Below, in pieces: positions 45,385-58,240 of a stretch of DNA of 64,000 nt. The notes under the pieces are model-generated. The model saw only the letters and a program-made list of their open reading frames with translations, did no database searches and was not told the origin of the DNA. The stretch spans positions 67,885,068-67,949,067 of the forward strand of contig OU015503.1 of NCBI GenBank assembly GCA_907164885.2. Reading direction: 5' to 3'. Position 1 is the first letter of the stretch. The number at the start of each line of letters is the position of its first letter. Both the position numbers and the translations under genes were made by a program. The DNA is from Dolomedes plantarius (taxonomy: Eukaryota; Arthropoda; Arachnida; Araneae; Dolomedidae).

Positions 45385-45468
45385 AAGAAGCGACACCATC
45401 TAGGACCGAACCCACAAAGTAGGGATTTCCAGGTCAGCGCGATAGCACTGCGCTATGGCAACGCATAA
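45385..45468 (-). repeat. tRNA-like segment in the LINE 3' region
   Basis: On the minus strand CATAGCGCAGTGCTATCGCG (box A) and GTGGGTTCGGTCC (box B) are spaced as in tRNA genes. It begins about 40 bases after the ORF2 stop at 45508. Confidence 0.6.
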
Positions 45469-45507
45469 GTAGGTGAGCAAGATGGAATGAGTATCACGGT
45501 GCGGGAA

Positions 45508-46136
45508 TTAACGTTTGCTCCTAAAGAGACACGCCCTAGGGCGCTTATGATTAGCAGGAAAACAATAATCGTAATGAGGGAATTCTGCAATTATTTCATT
45601 ACGAATGTTAGGCAGGTTATCATAAAATTTCTTAGAAATTTTATAATCCTGTTTCCTGAGTGCATAAATGCCGAAGTCTCTTCTAATCGTCGCATTCGAT
45701 ATGTACCGGAAAGCTCGGTGGATTCGCCTGAGAGTTTTATTCTGGAGAACTTCCAATTTATTAATATGCATTTGTGCAGCGGAAAACCGCACAGGGGCGG
45801 CATACAGTGAAACAGGTAAAATACATTGTTTGAATAATAAAACTTTGTTTTTCATTGAGAGATGCTGACTGAAATATAAGCTTCGGAGTTGCATGGTGAC
45901 ATTATTGCACTTACTAGCAGTGTTAGTTATGTGGGGTTTCCAAGTAAGTTTCCGGTCTAGAGTAACGCCAAGATACTTCACTGTGTTTTCCTATTGGAGT
46001 GGGGAGTAATGAATATAAAGACGCGGAGGATTGCTATAGGGATTACTGAAGTAGATCGCGTGACACTTCGAGGAATTGATTTTAATTTTCCAGCGTGTAA
46101 ACCAATGCTCTAAAGTGTCTAATTGACGCTGAATTT
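45508..46136 (-). pseudogene. LINE ORF2 fragment after the RT core, family 4, one stop
   Basis: The minus strand reads QLDTLEHWFTRWKIKINSSK (the block after the FADD motif), then a single TAG, then VKYLGVTLDRKLTWKPHI, VLQNKTLRRIHRA and a C-terminus with NHKRPRACLF. This order matches the intact ORF2 at 37.7-40.4 kb from about residue 690 to the end. The catalytic RT motifs and the endonuclease are missing by 5' truncation at 46136. Apart from the stop at about 45990 the frame is continuous, so decay is mild. Confidence 0.85.
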
Positions 46137-46140
46137 TTCT

Positions 46141-47978
46141 TTATCAGAGGTTTCGTTTCTCTTATATACAAAAATCCTTATAGGCGTAATCTATTTTCTG
46201 AGATTAAGGCGGAGCATTAGCTGGCGTCGCCTATCTTCAATCTCGCTGCTAAACTAATGGGAAACTTAGTCTCAATAATTTTCACATCTCAGATTTTCAA
46301 ATGCCTTTTTTGTTTTATATATTAACAGTATACTTTTAACTGTACTGGGAGTGTTCTATGAATACCTCCTTAGGTTTATTTAATGTTTTAAGCAAATATC
46401 TACAATTTTGCAGCTAGAAGAATCAATATTTTAATACACATTCAAATATTTCAGAAAAAAATATTTTAAAATTTCAACGACTACATGCTCTTTATTTAAA
46501 TGTCTGCTTTTATGTGCAACATAAAACAAAATTTAAAAATGTATGCATTGGGTAATCTAGGATAAGTAAATTTCTGCGAGAAAAATTCACTAAAGATTAA
46601 TAAACATTATTTTGCTTTTCTATAATTATGCCATTAATTTTGTGCATGAAAAGAAGGGACAAAAGAAAGCACATTTAACTTTGTTAATAATGATAACTAG
46701 AGCATTTTTTAGTAATTGCAATTCAGATAAAATTAGCAGAGAATAGTTTTTTTAAATACGAAAATAATTATTCTTTTCGACAGTTAATTTCTCGGTAATG
46801 TTGGTTTTTATTACCAACACTTTAAATATACAAAAGAATTGATTATGCAAGGAATCAATTTCTTACAAGCACTTTTCAGATATTTTGTAAGTTACAAAAT
46901 ACGTTTATAGACGTTTATATGCGAATTATATTCGTTTTATTCCCTTTAGAGAATGCTACTAAAGTTGTAACCGTTTCTACGTTTTATAACAACACCTAAA
47001 GTAACTAACATATTGACATTTAAAAAATAATTTAATTTAATTTGAGCTAATAACTTTGGAATTACTTTTATTTTAAATTGTATGAAAATAATATGTTGTT
47101 TCCAGAAGATAATTATGCATGCAATTATAAAACCTGTGTACGAAAATTTTTTTCTCAAAGTAAATTTTCTTATTTCTCACTATCTTTGTACTACAATCTA
47201 TTTTTAAACTCTACTAATACAGAATATTTTCAAATATATGCAAAAAAAAATTGTTTCGCTTACGCCCGGTTTTGCATTTCGCCTAATAAGTCGTAGCGAA
47301 TTCCTAAATCACATACTTGAAAACATTTATTTGTAGAAAAGTTGCTACTTTTACTTATGTACAGATTTTCAATAAACAAACATAGAAACATACATACTTC
47401 ATTATAATTAAATACTGCCAGGGCAAGGAATGTCTTTATTCTCTTTTAGAAGAAACGAACCCTTCAATAAGCGATAAGACATTCCTTAGACTAAATTGAG
47501 CATCTTATGTTCCTATAATTTGACGTTAATTTTTTATGGACATGTTTTTTTTGTTTCTCCCACAGAACCTCGTGATAGAGAAATGTGTAATAGTAATTAC
47601 TTTTTATTTTTAGAACTAAATAAAAAAAATAATTTTAGCAGCTTGCGGGCATTCGGTTATATGAATTGTATACTTAGCGTTTTTCAAATTAGATTAAGCC
47701 TAAAATGGTTTGTATTAAATACTATGGAAGATTATTTCAATGAGAAAAGTCATTTAACTACTGTTTCAGACATACCAGAAATTTTATAGTATTTTGAAAC
47801 ATCGCGTGATTCTTATGTAACTTGGCAACAGGATACACTCATGGTTTGAAGAGTGACCGACAAATAGCAAGGATGAAGTGGAAAAGCTATACGATGGCTC
47901 GGCAGCACTGCAAAGAAGACGGCTTTGCGTGCACCATGCACCAAGAGAAACAGCATTTTCTTATTCCTTTATTTTAGT
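46141..47978. other. Unassigned AT-rich spacer
   Basis: No coding similarity. The ORF at 47496-47789 has no recognised domain or support. Confidence 0.45.
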
Positions 47979-47979
47979 A

Positions 47980-48215
47980 GTGAAGAGGTAAAACCAATGG
48001 AAATTCATCGAAGAAAGTTCAGTATGGTGTCGCATTTATGTCACTGCAGCAAGTATGCGAATGAAATTGGAAGTTCACGGCATAGACCCTTGCATCAGTT
48101 GAAGCCGTGTTAAAGGAAAATCGGCACGGAACAGCGAATTGAATAGCCGGACGAATGAATGAGTCACGGAGCAGCTCGCCACACTATTCGTGATGTTGAG
48201 GTTCCGCGGTTTAAA
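47980..48215 (+). pseudogene. mariner-type transposase, N-terminal remnant
   Basis: The plus strand reads SEEVKPMEIHRR, then after a one-base shift VQYGVAFMSLQQV, NWKFTA, IASVEAVLKENR and, in another frame, MSHGAARHTIRDV. These are consecutive blocks of the N-terminal HTH and linker in mariner transposases. Stops and frameshifts occur roughly every 30 codons, and the DDD catalytic domain is absent. No terminal repeats could be paired, so only the coding relic is called. Confidence 0.65.
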
Positions 48216-48315
48216 TTGAGGTAGCATCAGAGCCGATGTTGGTCCACTTTTATGGTGATCTCATAATGAAGAAATTCATCCACCTACGCGGTGTTAAACT
48301 GGCCAATGTTGGAAG

Positions 48316-50669
48316 ACAATGCGCCTGACTCGTTGGGGAATGAATATATATATATATAATATTAAAAAACTAGTAATTTCTTAATTCAACACTCTTAACA
48401 TTTAAAAACTATTAATTCGTCACTTTACTATTCCAAATTACAAACCCTTTTTTAATCCCTTAAAACATTTAATTCCCTTTGGGCATTTGCGTTAAATTCC
48501 ATTATTACAGCCTTAGGCAAAATCATTCAAGATGGCTGTCTTTTTGAACTAAAGAGACGCTGCGTGGCGTCAGTCAGGTTTAAATCAGTTCTGCACATCA
48601 ACAACAACTTTAAACCAATCAACCATTAAGACACACCCTTTAATCACGTGATGGACTGAAGTCTATATAAGACTTGTTACCCGGAAGTAGGACGAATTCC
48701 TGTACTTTTGTGGCAACGAATGTTGTGTATTGGGGGGTTTATTTAAAACCTTTATATTATTATATATTATAATTGATAATTAATTAATTAATGCATTGAA
48801 GGTAGGAAGAAAACTTGCTAATTAAGCTAGGCTTCAGTTAAATTTGAATACAACAATATTTGCCATTTGGCCGTTAGTGGTTAGTACATTTTAAGATAGA
48901 TGGTAAAGTTGCGTTGTGTTTATTTTAATGCAATAACCCATAATAATTAATATTATAATTAACACTGGTTCTAACTGAATGCTTCACTGTGGTGAATAAT
49001 GAGCCAAAAGAAAAATGAAATTAAATGTAATAAAATTACCTCTCTATCATTGGAGTACACCTAAAAAATGAAATTATTTCACCTAAAAGAAAAAGCTTCA
49101 TATCTGCTGAAATAAAAATAAAACCTAAAGCTGAAAATCAGAAAATTTACTAAAAAGGCAAGGACCGACATGACACCACTTTACAAACTAACAATAACAA
49201 ATTTATTTAACAACTTCCCTGACATTATGACAAACAAACTCATAATCTCAAGATCTTCTTAACATTATTCTGACAACCAAATTCAATTGAATAAAATACA
49301 ATTTCGTTTAAATGAGTTCTACTTTCCATAATACAAATAATTAAAAATAAAAACAATGCAAATAAGTGAAGTGGCTGGCGAATAAAAAAAACTAAATTAT
49401 TCTATATGCAATTGCTCATCATAAATTTAATTTTACATTTAAATTTAATCTTAATGATTCTGCTGCAGCTTTAAAAAAAGGTAGAGAGGTTATGGATAGA
49501 ATTTACAGAAGGTAAAGGAAAGGAAAAGAAATTCACCCGTCGCCGTCACATCATCGTCGGGATCTTAGCGTCGTCCCGAGGCCAGAGCCTCAGCCCCGAC
49601 CCCTCGGTCTTTCGCCCTCCTCTTCGTTCAGGATCCCCCAATATTCTCCCCTCTTTTCAAACTCCCGCGCTCCCGAGTCAGTACCTTGTCACTACTTCCA
49701 TCAGTCCGGTGAAACCATCCTCCATTCCAAGTAGTTCCTTGGTGCTCCGTGAATTCTAATGGCCGAAATGAGGGGGGAAGGCCACAGGTAGCACTCTTGC
49801 ACTCTGCAATTCTTTATACAATTTATTTTTTCCACCCCTCATCTCGTTCTTGTTGATTATTTTAATTTCATGGCGGCCTGGTCATCCACCCGGCGATGTA
49901 TCCCTGCGCGCCTTGCATCTGACCTTCTGAGATTTCTCCCCGTTCGAAAAAGGGCGCGTAGCGGACGTATCGGGTTACCGATAGTGGGGGAGGCTATGAA
50001 AGCTGTTGCTAGGCACAGGGTCAATTTTAGGGAAAGAAGGAAAACAATGAATATTTCTAAAACCTTTGAATTAAAATTCTGCCAGCCAAAAACCGTACCA
50101 GCCAACTCACAATGTTTATAAATAAGGATTATTAATTTATCCATATTTTTAACAATAAGGTATAATCCTGTGATGATCTATTTCAAACTTAATTCTTCTC
50201 AATGTCAAAACATTTAGAGAAACTTGCGCACACTTCTCCAAATGCGATGACATTAATCAAATCAACTAATAATTGATCATCACAAGTTTAAACCCTCAGA
50301 TATAATTAGCAGAGGCTTAATAAATTTATTAAAACAAAGCACAATCGTTACTAAAATTTATTTACTTATTTACTTACTTTACTAATTTAATTATCTGAAT
50401 ACCCGATATTAATATAAACGTTAATTATTTCTAAACTATTAATTATCATCACAACACTTTCTCTTGCTGCATCCATACCGACGGAGCTGTCGGTGATCTC
50501 AATAAACATCTAGTCGTGGAAGTTGAGTTTTGATTTGTGTCCGAGGGTGGAGATGAAATGCGGGAAATGATTTAAACATTTGTGATGCACGGCCGGGCGA
50601 CAAGTCATCCAATTTAACGTCAAAACTATGCCACTCAGCCCTTCCTTCGTCGGCCCGCGCCAGTGCTAT

Positions 50670-50706
<37 letters not shown>

Positions 50707-50729
50707 CCCAACGCGTCAGGCACATTGTT
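48316..50729. other. 2.4 kb segment bounded by inverted repeats ending in (TA)n
   Basis: ACAATGCGCCTGACTCGTTG followed by GGGAATGAATATATA at the left is inverted at the right (TATATTCCCC, AACGCGTCAGGCACATTGT). The arms are about 45 bp including TA. Inside are a TATATAAG promoter-like box at about 48665 and a GC-rich non-coding block (49540-49780). No transposase or RT was recognised. It may be a large non-autonomous element or a coincidentally inverted repeat pair. Confidence 0.5.
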
Positions 50730-50751
50730 AAAGGAAATCGTATATATATAT

Positions 50752-50978
50752 ATGTGAGTGAGTTACTTTTAGCCTCTAGAGGGCCCTCCCACCACTTCCT
50801 GTTTTGAAGACGAAATACGCCAGTTGGAAGTACGCTCTCGCGGAGGAGAGATCCCTATGCTCGAGTAGGAGCTAAGAAACCTCATTTCATTATATTATAT
50901 GTTTAAGTGTCTTGTGTAGTGATAAAATAAACCCTGTGAGTGTGTATGAAGGCGTCGTTCCTCAGTTCCAGCACACCC

Positions 50979-50985
<7 letters not shown>
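50752..50985 (+). other. Solo-LTR-like unit followed by (CA)n(TA)n
   Basis: It begins TGTGAGTGAGTTAC after a TA tract, holds a CCTCTAGAGGGC palindrome often found in Gypsy LTRs, an AATAAA signal at about 50925, and ends CAGCACACCCCACA at a CA microsatellite (50985-51003). A target duplication cannot be read against the repeats. Confidence 0.5.
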
Positions 50986-52409
<1,424 letters not shown>

Positions 52410-52413
52410 ATAT

Positions 52414-52971
52414 ATATTCCTCAAAATTATGAAATTTTGCGTCCTATTATACACATTCCTTCAAGGAAATTAACTTTTAAAAAAGATTGCTGGCAATTTA
52501 TTTTTAAACAAGATTGTATGATATTGAAATCTGGAACCTAACCTCACTCAGCCTAACTTTTTTTTCGACCAAGGCTGTCGTAACTGTGAATGTGATAATA
52601 AGTTACGACAAGCAAGGAATGGTCATGGGGCAGACAGGGAACTGTTTAAAATGAAGTGAATTCAGAAAACTTTTGCAAGCTAAGAAATGCGAGGAGACAC
52701 AGCGAAAGAATAATTGTATGCAGTTGAATGTATAGTTAATGGTAGTTAAATCCCATTAAGGCTCCCATTTCGGAAATCTTCAATTATATATTTTTTTCTC
52801 AGCGTGATATTCAGATATATACAAATAGTTTTTTTAATTTGTATCTGCAAAGGTACAAAGTATATTGTGATTTTTTTCAGAAGGACAACATTAAAATTTC
52901 TTTATTTTACAGTCGTGTGAATATGCTCAAAATTGACAAATTCGACTTACATTAGTAAAAAAATCATAATA
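52414..52971. other. Unassigned spacer
   Basis: Nothing recognised. Confidence 0.45.
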
Positions 52972-52983
52972 TATATATATATT

Positions 52984-52989
52984 GAGCTA

Positions 52990-53061
<72 letters not shown>

Positions 53062-53066
53062 TAGCT
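52984..53066. repeat. Palindrome with (TA)n centre
   Basis: GAGCTAGTATATATA and TATATATACTAGCTC bracket about 50 bp of TA. A related 36 bp block (AATACAACGGTCAATGTATG; AATACGACGACCAGTGTATA) is then repeated at 53068 and 53140 on either side of another TA tract. Confidence 0.75.
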
Positions 53067-53321
53067 CAAAATTAAATACAACGGTCAATGTATGCAATTA
53101 ATGGAAAAATATATATATATATATATATATACATATAATAAATACGACGACCAGTGTATACAATTGATGTTAAAAAACACAAAAAAAATATTTATAAAAA
53201 TATCGTAAGGGATATTTTTATAGACAAACTGATGTAGAAGAAAATATTCGAATTAAATCTAATAGGACACACTAAAGAATATAGTACAATTAATATAGAA
53301 CAGTTTGAGGAACATATCTTT

Positions 53322-53530
53322 TTCTGTATTTTAATATTTTTTTTGGATAATGTCCAATCGTCTGCCGCATTAGCAAGGGAAAAAATATTTTGTGTCTATT
53401 TCATTGTTATGGACGTGACAATAAATTTATTTAAAGTACCAGAAAAAGAAATCACGTGATCAGCACTTAATTAATTAAATTATAAAACTTAAGTTTTACA
53501 TTGATAAATTCTTCACCAAGCTAAAATCTT
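53322..53530 (+). repeat. Diverged duplicate of 57462-57655
   Basis: Shares TGTATTTTAATATTTT, TTTCATTGTTATGGACGTGAC, CACGTGATCAGCA and AAGCTAAAATCTTCTGAA-type blocks in order. The two copies flank the LINE and Helitron sequences. Confidence 0.55.
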
Positions 53531-56500
53531 CTGAAGCAAAAGCGTTGCTAGGCCCCATTATCGGAAAACTCAATTTCCCAGCCGTGGCTGGGTCTGATGG
53601 TTCGCCCTTTTCACTTTAATCTCTCTGTCTGCAGTCCGGATATTGAGTTGGAATGCCAACGGTCTCCACGGTAAAATCGACGAACTTAGAGACTTTGTTA
53701 TTGATAATCCTGTAGATTTGATTCTTGTACAGGAAGTTAAAACTTTTAATGTACGGTATCTGAAAATTCAAAAATACAATTTAATCCATACTCCACTAGT
53801 TGACAGCAATAAGAGTAACTCCTCTTATGGAGTTCCAGCTATCTTTGTTAAAAGGAATATTAAATATGATCATATCCCCAGCCTCAATCTCAACATTTTA
53901 GAAAATACTATAATTAAAATCTACCCCACCTCCTCTAATCCAATTTACATAGCCGGTATTTACCTTAGGGCAGCGTTCACTCATTCTGTTGGTCTAGACC
54001 TCCAAAATTTATTTTCCCTTGGCGATAAGGATATCTTGGCTGGGGATTTTAATGCCCACCATCCTCGATGGAACTGCTCCAATAATTATAACTATACCTG
54101 TCCCTACAGCATGGAGATTAATGATTTTTGTATTAATAACGCTATTGATATTGCTTTTCCTTCTTCTGCTACCCGTTTTGGCCCTTCTGTCTCCCAATCA
54201 GTTATTGATTTCGCCCTCTTAAATAATATTAACTTTCCCTACGATATTAATTCTATTGATGTCTTATCATCCGACCATAACCCCATTATTTTAAATTTGC
54301 ACACCAATATCCCCCTGCCTTCCATTCTCACCCCTCATTTTATTAATTGGAATATTTACACTAGTAGTATTTTTAATTCTCCCCCACCCTTTGAGCACAT
54401 TAATAGTAATTTTGACATTGATAATGCTTTTACCGCCGTCACTTCTATCATCAATAGTGCCCTTAGCACTGCCAAGACTCACACCCCACCTAATAATTAC
54501 AATAAGCTCCCCCTTCATATCAAGCACTTAATTAAAAATAGGAATAATGTTAGGAAAATTTGGCAGCGTACAGTCGATTCGTCTGTATGAAGCGAGTTCT
54601 ATAGACTAAATGCTAAAATAAAATTTGAAATTAGAAAACAAAATAAAAAATGGACTGATTTTATAGAGTCCCTCGCACCAACTGACAATAGCCTCTGGAC
54701 ATATCTTAAACGCGTTAAAAAACCTTTTACCCCCCTCCCATCCCTCGACACACCATCTGGCATTCTCACGAGTGACTCCGACAAAATTAAGGCCTTGGCA
54801 GGCAATTAGGAAAATCAGTTCTCTCCCCACCCCGACGTTTTATGTCCCGATACAATTGTTGAAGTTAACGATATTCTTGGAAAAGTTTTCAGTAATAGAC
54901 TCTCTTTCATCAATAATGACGCTCTCGAACCTCACCCCAGAAGAAATTCAGAATGCTGTTACCTCGCTCCCCAATAAAAAAGCTCCCGGCCTTGACAATA
55001 TATCTAACTCAGCTATCAAAAACTTACCTCTAAATTATATTTACTACCTCTCTGAATTAACTAATAAAATCTTTGAACATAATTACTTTCCCGTTGCTTG
55101 GAAAACCGCTGTTGTCATCCGTATTAAAAAACCTGGGGAGGATCAGTCTCTGCCACAAAACTATAGACCAATCAGCCTGCTCTCCTCTCTTAGCAAGCTA
55201 GTGGAACACATACAGTGTAACAGAATCAAAAAGTTCCTGGACGAAAATAATGTTATTATTAATGCGCAGTTCGGCTTCCGAGCCCACCACTCAACAACAC
55301 ACCAGTTGCTTCGAGTCACGGAATTCATCCATGATGGTTTCCAGAATCGGATGCATTCTGGAATAATTTTACTCGATCTGGAGGAGGCTTTTGACCGAGT
55401 CTGCCACAGTGCTCTCATTTACAAACTTATTAAGCTTAAAATGCCAGCCTCAGTTATCCACTTAATACACTCCTACCTTCTCGGCAGATCCTTTAAAGTC
55501 CGCCATGCACTATCATATTCTAGTCTGCCCGAAATCAATGCTGGAGTCCCTCAGGGTTCTAAGTTAGCACCTATCCTTTTTAATATTTTTATTAATGACA
55601 TTCCTCACTCACCATTCACTACACTAGTCATGTTTGCGGATGACACGGCAATACGAGCTAAGCATCATAATGTTAAATACATGCACAAGTTCCTACAGAG
55701 ACATATTGGAATTCTTGAACGTTGGTTCGAACGGTGGAGGCTCAAGTTAAGGTCTTCAAAGACTAAAGCTATTTTTTTCAGTTACAATAGAATTCCACCT
55801 CCTCCGGTCACAGTATGCGATCACCTGGTTCACTTTGAGAGAGAGGGAAAATTCCTAGGTATTTACCTCGATAGTCGACTGACGTGAAAGAAAAATATAG
55901 AACATAACATTAGAATTTTTTTAAAGCCCGTAAGGATACGCCCACCTCCTGTACCAGAATCAAATGGGTTTAGATAACAAACTACTCTTGTATAAAACCG
56001 TATGTTGTACGCCGTTCCTGTTTGGGGCTCAGCGGCTGACACCCATAGCCAGCGATTGTAGACAATTCAAAATAAAACTCTCCGCGGTATTAGGAAGGCG
56101 CCCTGGTCCCTTAAAAACGTACTTATCCACAGGGATCTGAGAATCGAACCCATTCGGCAACACATTAAAGATCTCACATCTAAGTTCTACAATAGATTGT
56201 ATTCAATAGAAAAAGAAGAAATAGCTAACCTCCCGGACTACGACCCAAGGGAATGCTATAGGCGTCCTAAGACCACTTTGATTATTCACCCTGGTCCCCT
56301 TCCCCTTTCTTAACTCTCCCTCCAACCTCTTCTAAATTCTAATTTACATTTGCCGTTGCTTCTGGTTCTGACCTGTGTTTTTTTGTTTTTTTTTTGATGG
56401 ATCTACCCCAAGACTATCCTTACTGATTTTTGCTTAATCATCTGCTACCGTAAATTATTATTATTATTATTATTTTTATTTTTTTTCTTAAACCTGACAC

Positions 56501-56756
56501 ATTAAATTGTTGTCAATTTATATATATTCACTTATTTATTTTTTGCTAGTATTAATATTATTTATTTTTTGCTAGTATTAATATTATTTATTTTTATTAT
56601 TATTATTATTATTCTAACTTTCAAGTCAACACTTTTGAACATTTTTAATCCTGAGAACGGAAATATAGCCACAAAAAATTATGCATACCGAGGATATGGA
56701 GCCCTGCTCTCTGGTGCCCCGTTAATGTACCATGTCTATGTCTATGTCTACTTAAT
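53531..56756 (+). mobile_element. Decayed Jockey-like LINE (family 2), ORF2 and 3' region
   Basis: ORF2 is followed by a 440 bp 3' region with T-rich and ATT repeats and the conserved terminal block ACCGAGGATATGGAGCCC, ending in a (TGTCTA)n tail at about 56756. Part of an ORF1 end may lie at 53540-53600. The ORF1 body is missing, so the copy is 5'-truncated. Confidence 0.85.
53598..56313 (+). pseudogene. LINE ORF2, family 2: endonuclease and reverse transcriptase with several lesions
   Basis: Endonuclease blocks: LSWNANGL, LVQEVK, AGDFNAHHPRWNC and SSDHNPI (53640-54290). RT blocks: LPNKKAPGLDNI, NYRPISLLSSL, AQFGFRAHHS, LDLEEAFDRV, AGVPQGSKLAPILFN and VMFADDTA (catalytic pair near 55637), then KFLGIYLDSRLT. 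Lesions in order: a frameshift just after the probable start, TGA at 54588-54590, TAG at 54807-54809, a frameshift near 54915, TGA at 55885-55887 in a place usually read as Trp, and frameshifts after 55915. The C-terminus is readable as YDPRECYRRP before TAA at 56311-56313. All catalytic motifs are still recognisable but the ORF cannot yield a full protein. Confidence 0.88.
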
Positions 56757-57071
56757 CTTCACCAAAAATCAGAAAATGGAGGTAAAGATTCGAAAAAGAT
56801 TTCGTTTTAAAGGCATTAGTATGGTCTTTCTTGTTATTTAAATTTTATAACCCTCAAATTATTATTTTAAATACAAACTTTAAAAAGTTACTAAAACAAC
56901 TTAAAGATTAAATTTTATAAAATCTAAGAATTTTTCAAAAATCTTTCTTAGTGCACCCCTACACTATAAGAAGAATCTCCATGAAAAATTTCAGCTCTTT
57001 AGGTCCAGCGGTTTGGTCTATGCGTTGTATGTCAGTCAGTGAGTCAGTTACGGAACTGTTTTATATATAGA
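56757..57071 (-). mobile_element. Helitron-like 5' end, truncated
   Basis: On the minus strand it begins TCTATATATAAAACAGTTCC at 57071, in the same form as the 5' end of the neighbouring Helitron. It then runs into sequence with GAAATTTTTCATGGAG. No 3' end is found before the LINE tail. Confidence 0.5.
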
Positions 57072-57073
57072 TA

Positions 57074-57373
57074 CTAGCTGAATACCCGTGCTTCGCTACG
57101 GGGTACATTTTAGGATTATTACAGTAAAAAAATAATGAAATTGCTTTTTAGAGGATTTTCTTATAAACAATATATTTTGTTTCTTCATTGGGAGGAACTA
57201 ATATTACCAGGCTCATCCGCGAACATACGCGTGAGCAAGCTACGCAAAACTGACCGTGGGAGAAACAATTTTCTCGTAAATGTACGCCAGCATATTTTAA
57301 AGTTTGGCCTTGGGACTTATTTATCGTCATGGCGAAGCAGATTTTGAGAGGAAATTACGGTTTTATATATAGA
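57074..57373 (-). mobile_element. 300 bp Helitron with helicase coding remnant
   Basis: On the minus strand the 5' end is TCTATATATAAAACCG (57373, preceded by A). The 3' end is a CCCGTAGCGAAGCACGGG hairpin, TATTCAG and CTAG (57077-57074, followed by T). These meet the rules for Helitrons: TC start, hairpin plus CTRR end, insertion between A and T. Confidence 0.85.
57148..57330 (-). pseudogene. Helitron Pif1-type helicase, C-terminal motif fragment
   Basis: The minus strand reads MTINKSQGQTLKYAGVHL, then CFSHGQFCVACSRVCS, LVILVPP and a KYIVYKKIL end, with stop at 57148. This is the last helicase motif region of RepHel proteins, which normally exceed 1,000 residues. The open frame of 60 codons is uninterrupted, but the Rep nuclease and the helicase motifs I-V are deleted. 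The stop lies about 70 bp before the element's 3' hairpin, the normal spacing. Confidence 0.85.
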
Positions 57374-58240
57374 TTCGATTTAATATCCATAAAACATACT
57401 AATTTGAACTAAATTTTTAAAAATTTCCATTTCTATTAGTCTAGTGGTTAAATTTTATCTTTTACTGTATTTTAATATTTTATTTGTCAATTAATTTCGT
57501 TGTTATGCACGTGACGCAAAATTAATTTAAAGTATCACAAAAAGAAAAGAAATCTCGTGATCAGCATTTAATAAATTAAATTCAAAACTTTCCAAACGAT
57601 TACTGTTTTGAAAGCTAATGTTCTGCTAATTTCCAGTAAAAGCTAAAATCATTTGAAAACCACACACCAGTGTTCCACTCACACCCAGCACTATAAACCC
57701 CTAAAAGAATGCAAGAATAAAACGTTTAAAAATATTTATCTATTAATTTAAATAATTAAACACACACAAATGTATAAATTACACAAAAGTTTCCTTAAAT
57801 TCTTTAATCTGTCTACATCTCCAGTATAGAAATATTTTCGGGGCATTTACAGAACACTGTATATTTCACTTTTGAAAACACGCATTAAATGAGCATCATC
57901 TCAATGAGAAATTTCTGAAATGAGCATGGCAATGAAGATCGTGTGATTACAAACAACAGTAGTAACCGAAATGTGTTAAAATATAAATTTTAAAAGTATT
58001 ATGGTAGTGAGTTGTGTATATAAATAAAAACTTTCCAAATTATTACTGCTTTGGAAGCTAATGTTCTGCTAATTTCCAGTAAAAGCTAAAATCTTTTGAA
58101 AACCACACACCAGTGTTCCACTCACACGCAACACTATAAAACTGAATTACAGTACTCTACGTTTATATGGGCATTCAAAATTGTGGTTAGTAGAGGGCAA
58201 TTCGGGACAATCCACGCATTGTCTATAGACACTTGCTATC
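57374..58240. repeat. Spacer with a 115 bp direct duplication
   Basis: 57584-57700 and 58028-58142 share AAACTTTCCAAA, GCTAATGTTCTGCTAATTTC, CACACACCAGTGTTCCACTC and ACTATAAA in order, about 444 bp apart. 57462-57655 also matches 53322-53530. No gene. Confidence 0.65.

Larger units (their letters stand above)
45225..46136 (-). mobile_element. 5'-truncated Jockey-like LINE (family 4) with tRNA-like 3' region
   Basis: The ORF2 C-terminal third is followed within about 45 bp of the stop by a tRNA-like segment and a tail that matches the free-standing module at 23448-23640. Confidence 0.75.

Noticed and set aside
45385..45468. Genuine tRNA gene
   Set aside because: Box A and B are present but the acceptor stem and anticodon arm do not pair well, and the sequence sits in a LINE 3' region. 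The same holds for 3333, 15905, 18596, 22262, 23448 and 63865.
48640..48780. Promoter of a protein-coding gene (TATATAAG box)
   Set aside because: No coding sequence follows within the segment; it may belong to a non-autonomous repeat.
49857..50144. Two overlapping opposite-strand ORFs in a GC-rich block
   Set aside because: GC-rich sequence favours long frames on both strands; no protein family is recognisable in either.
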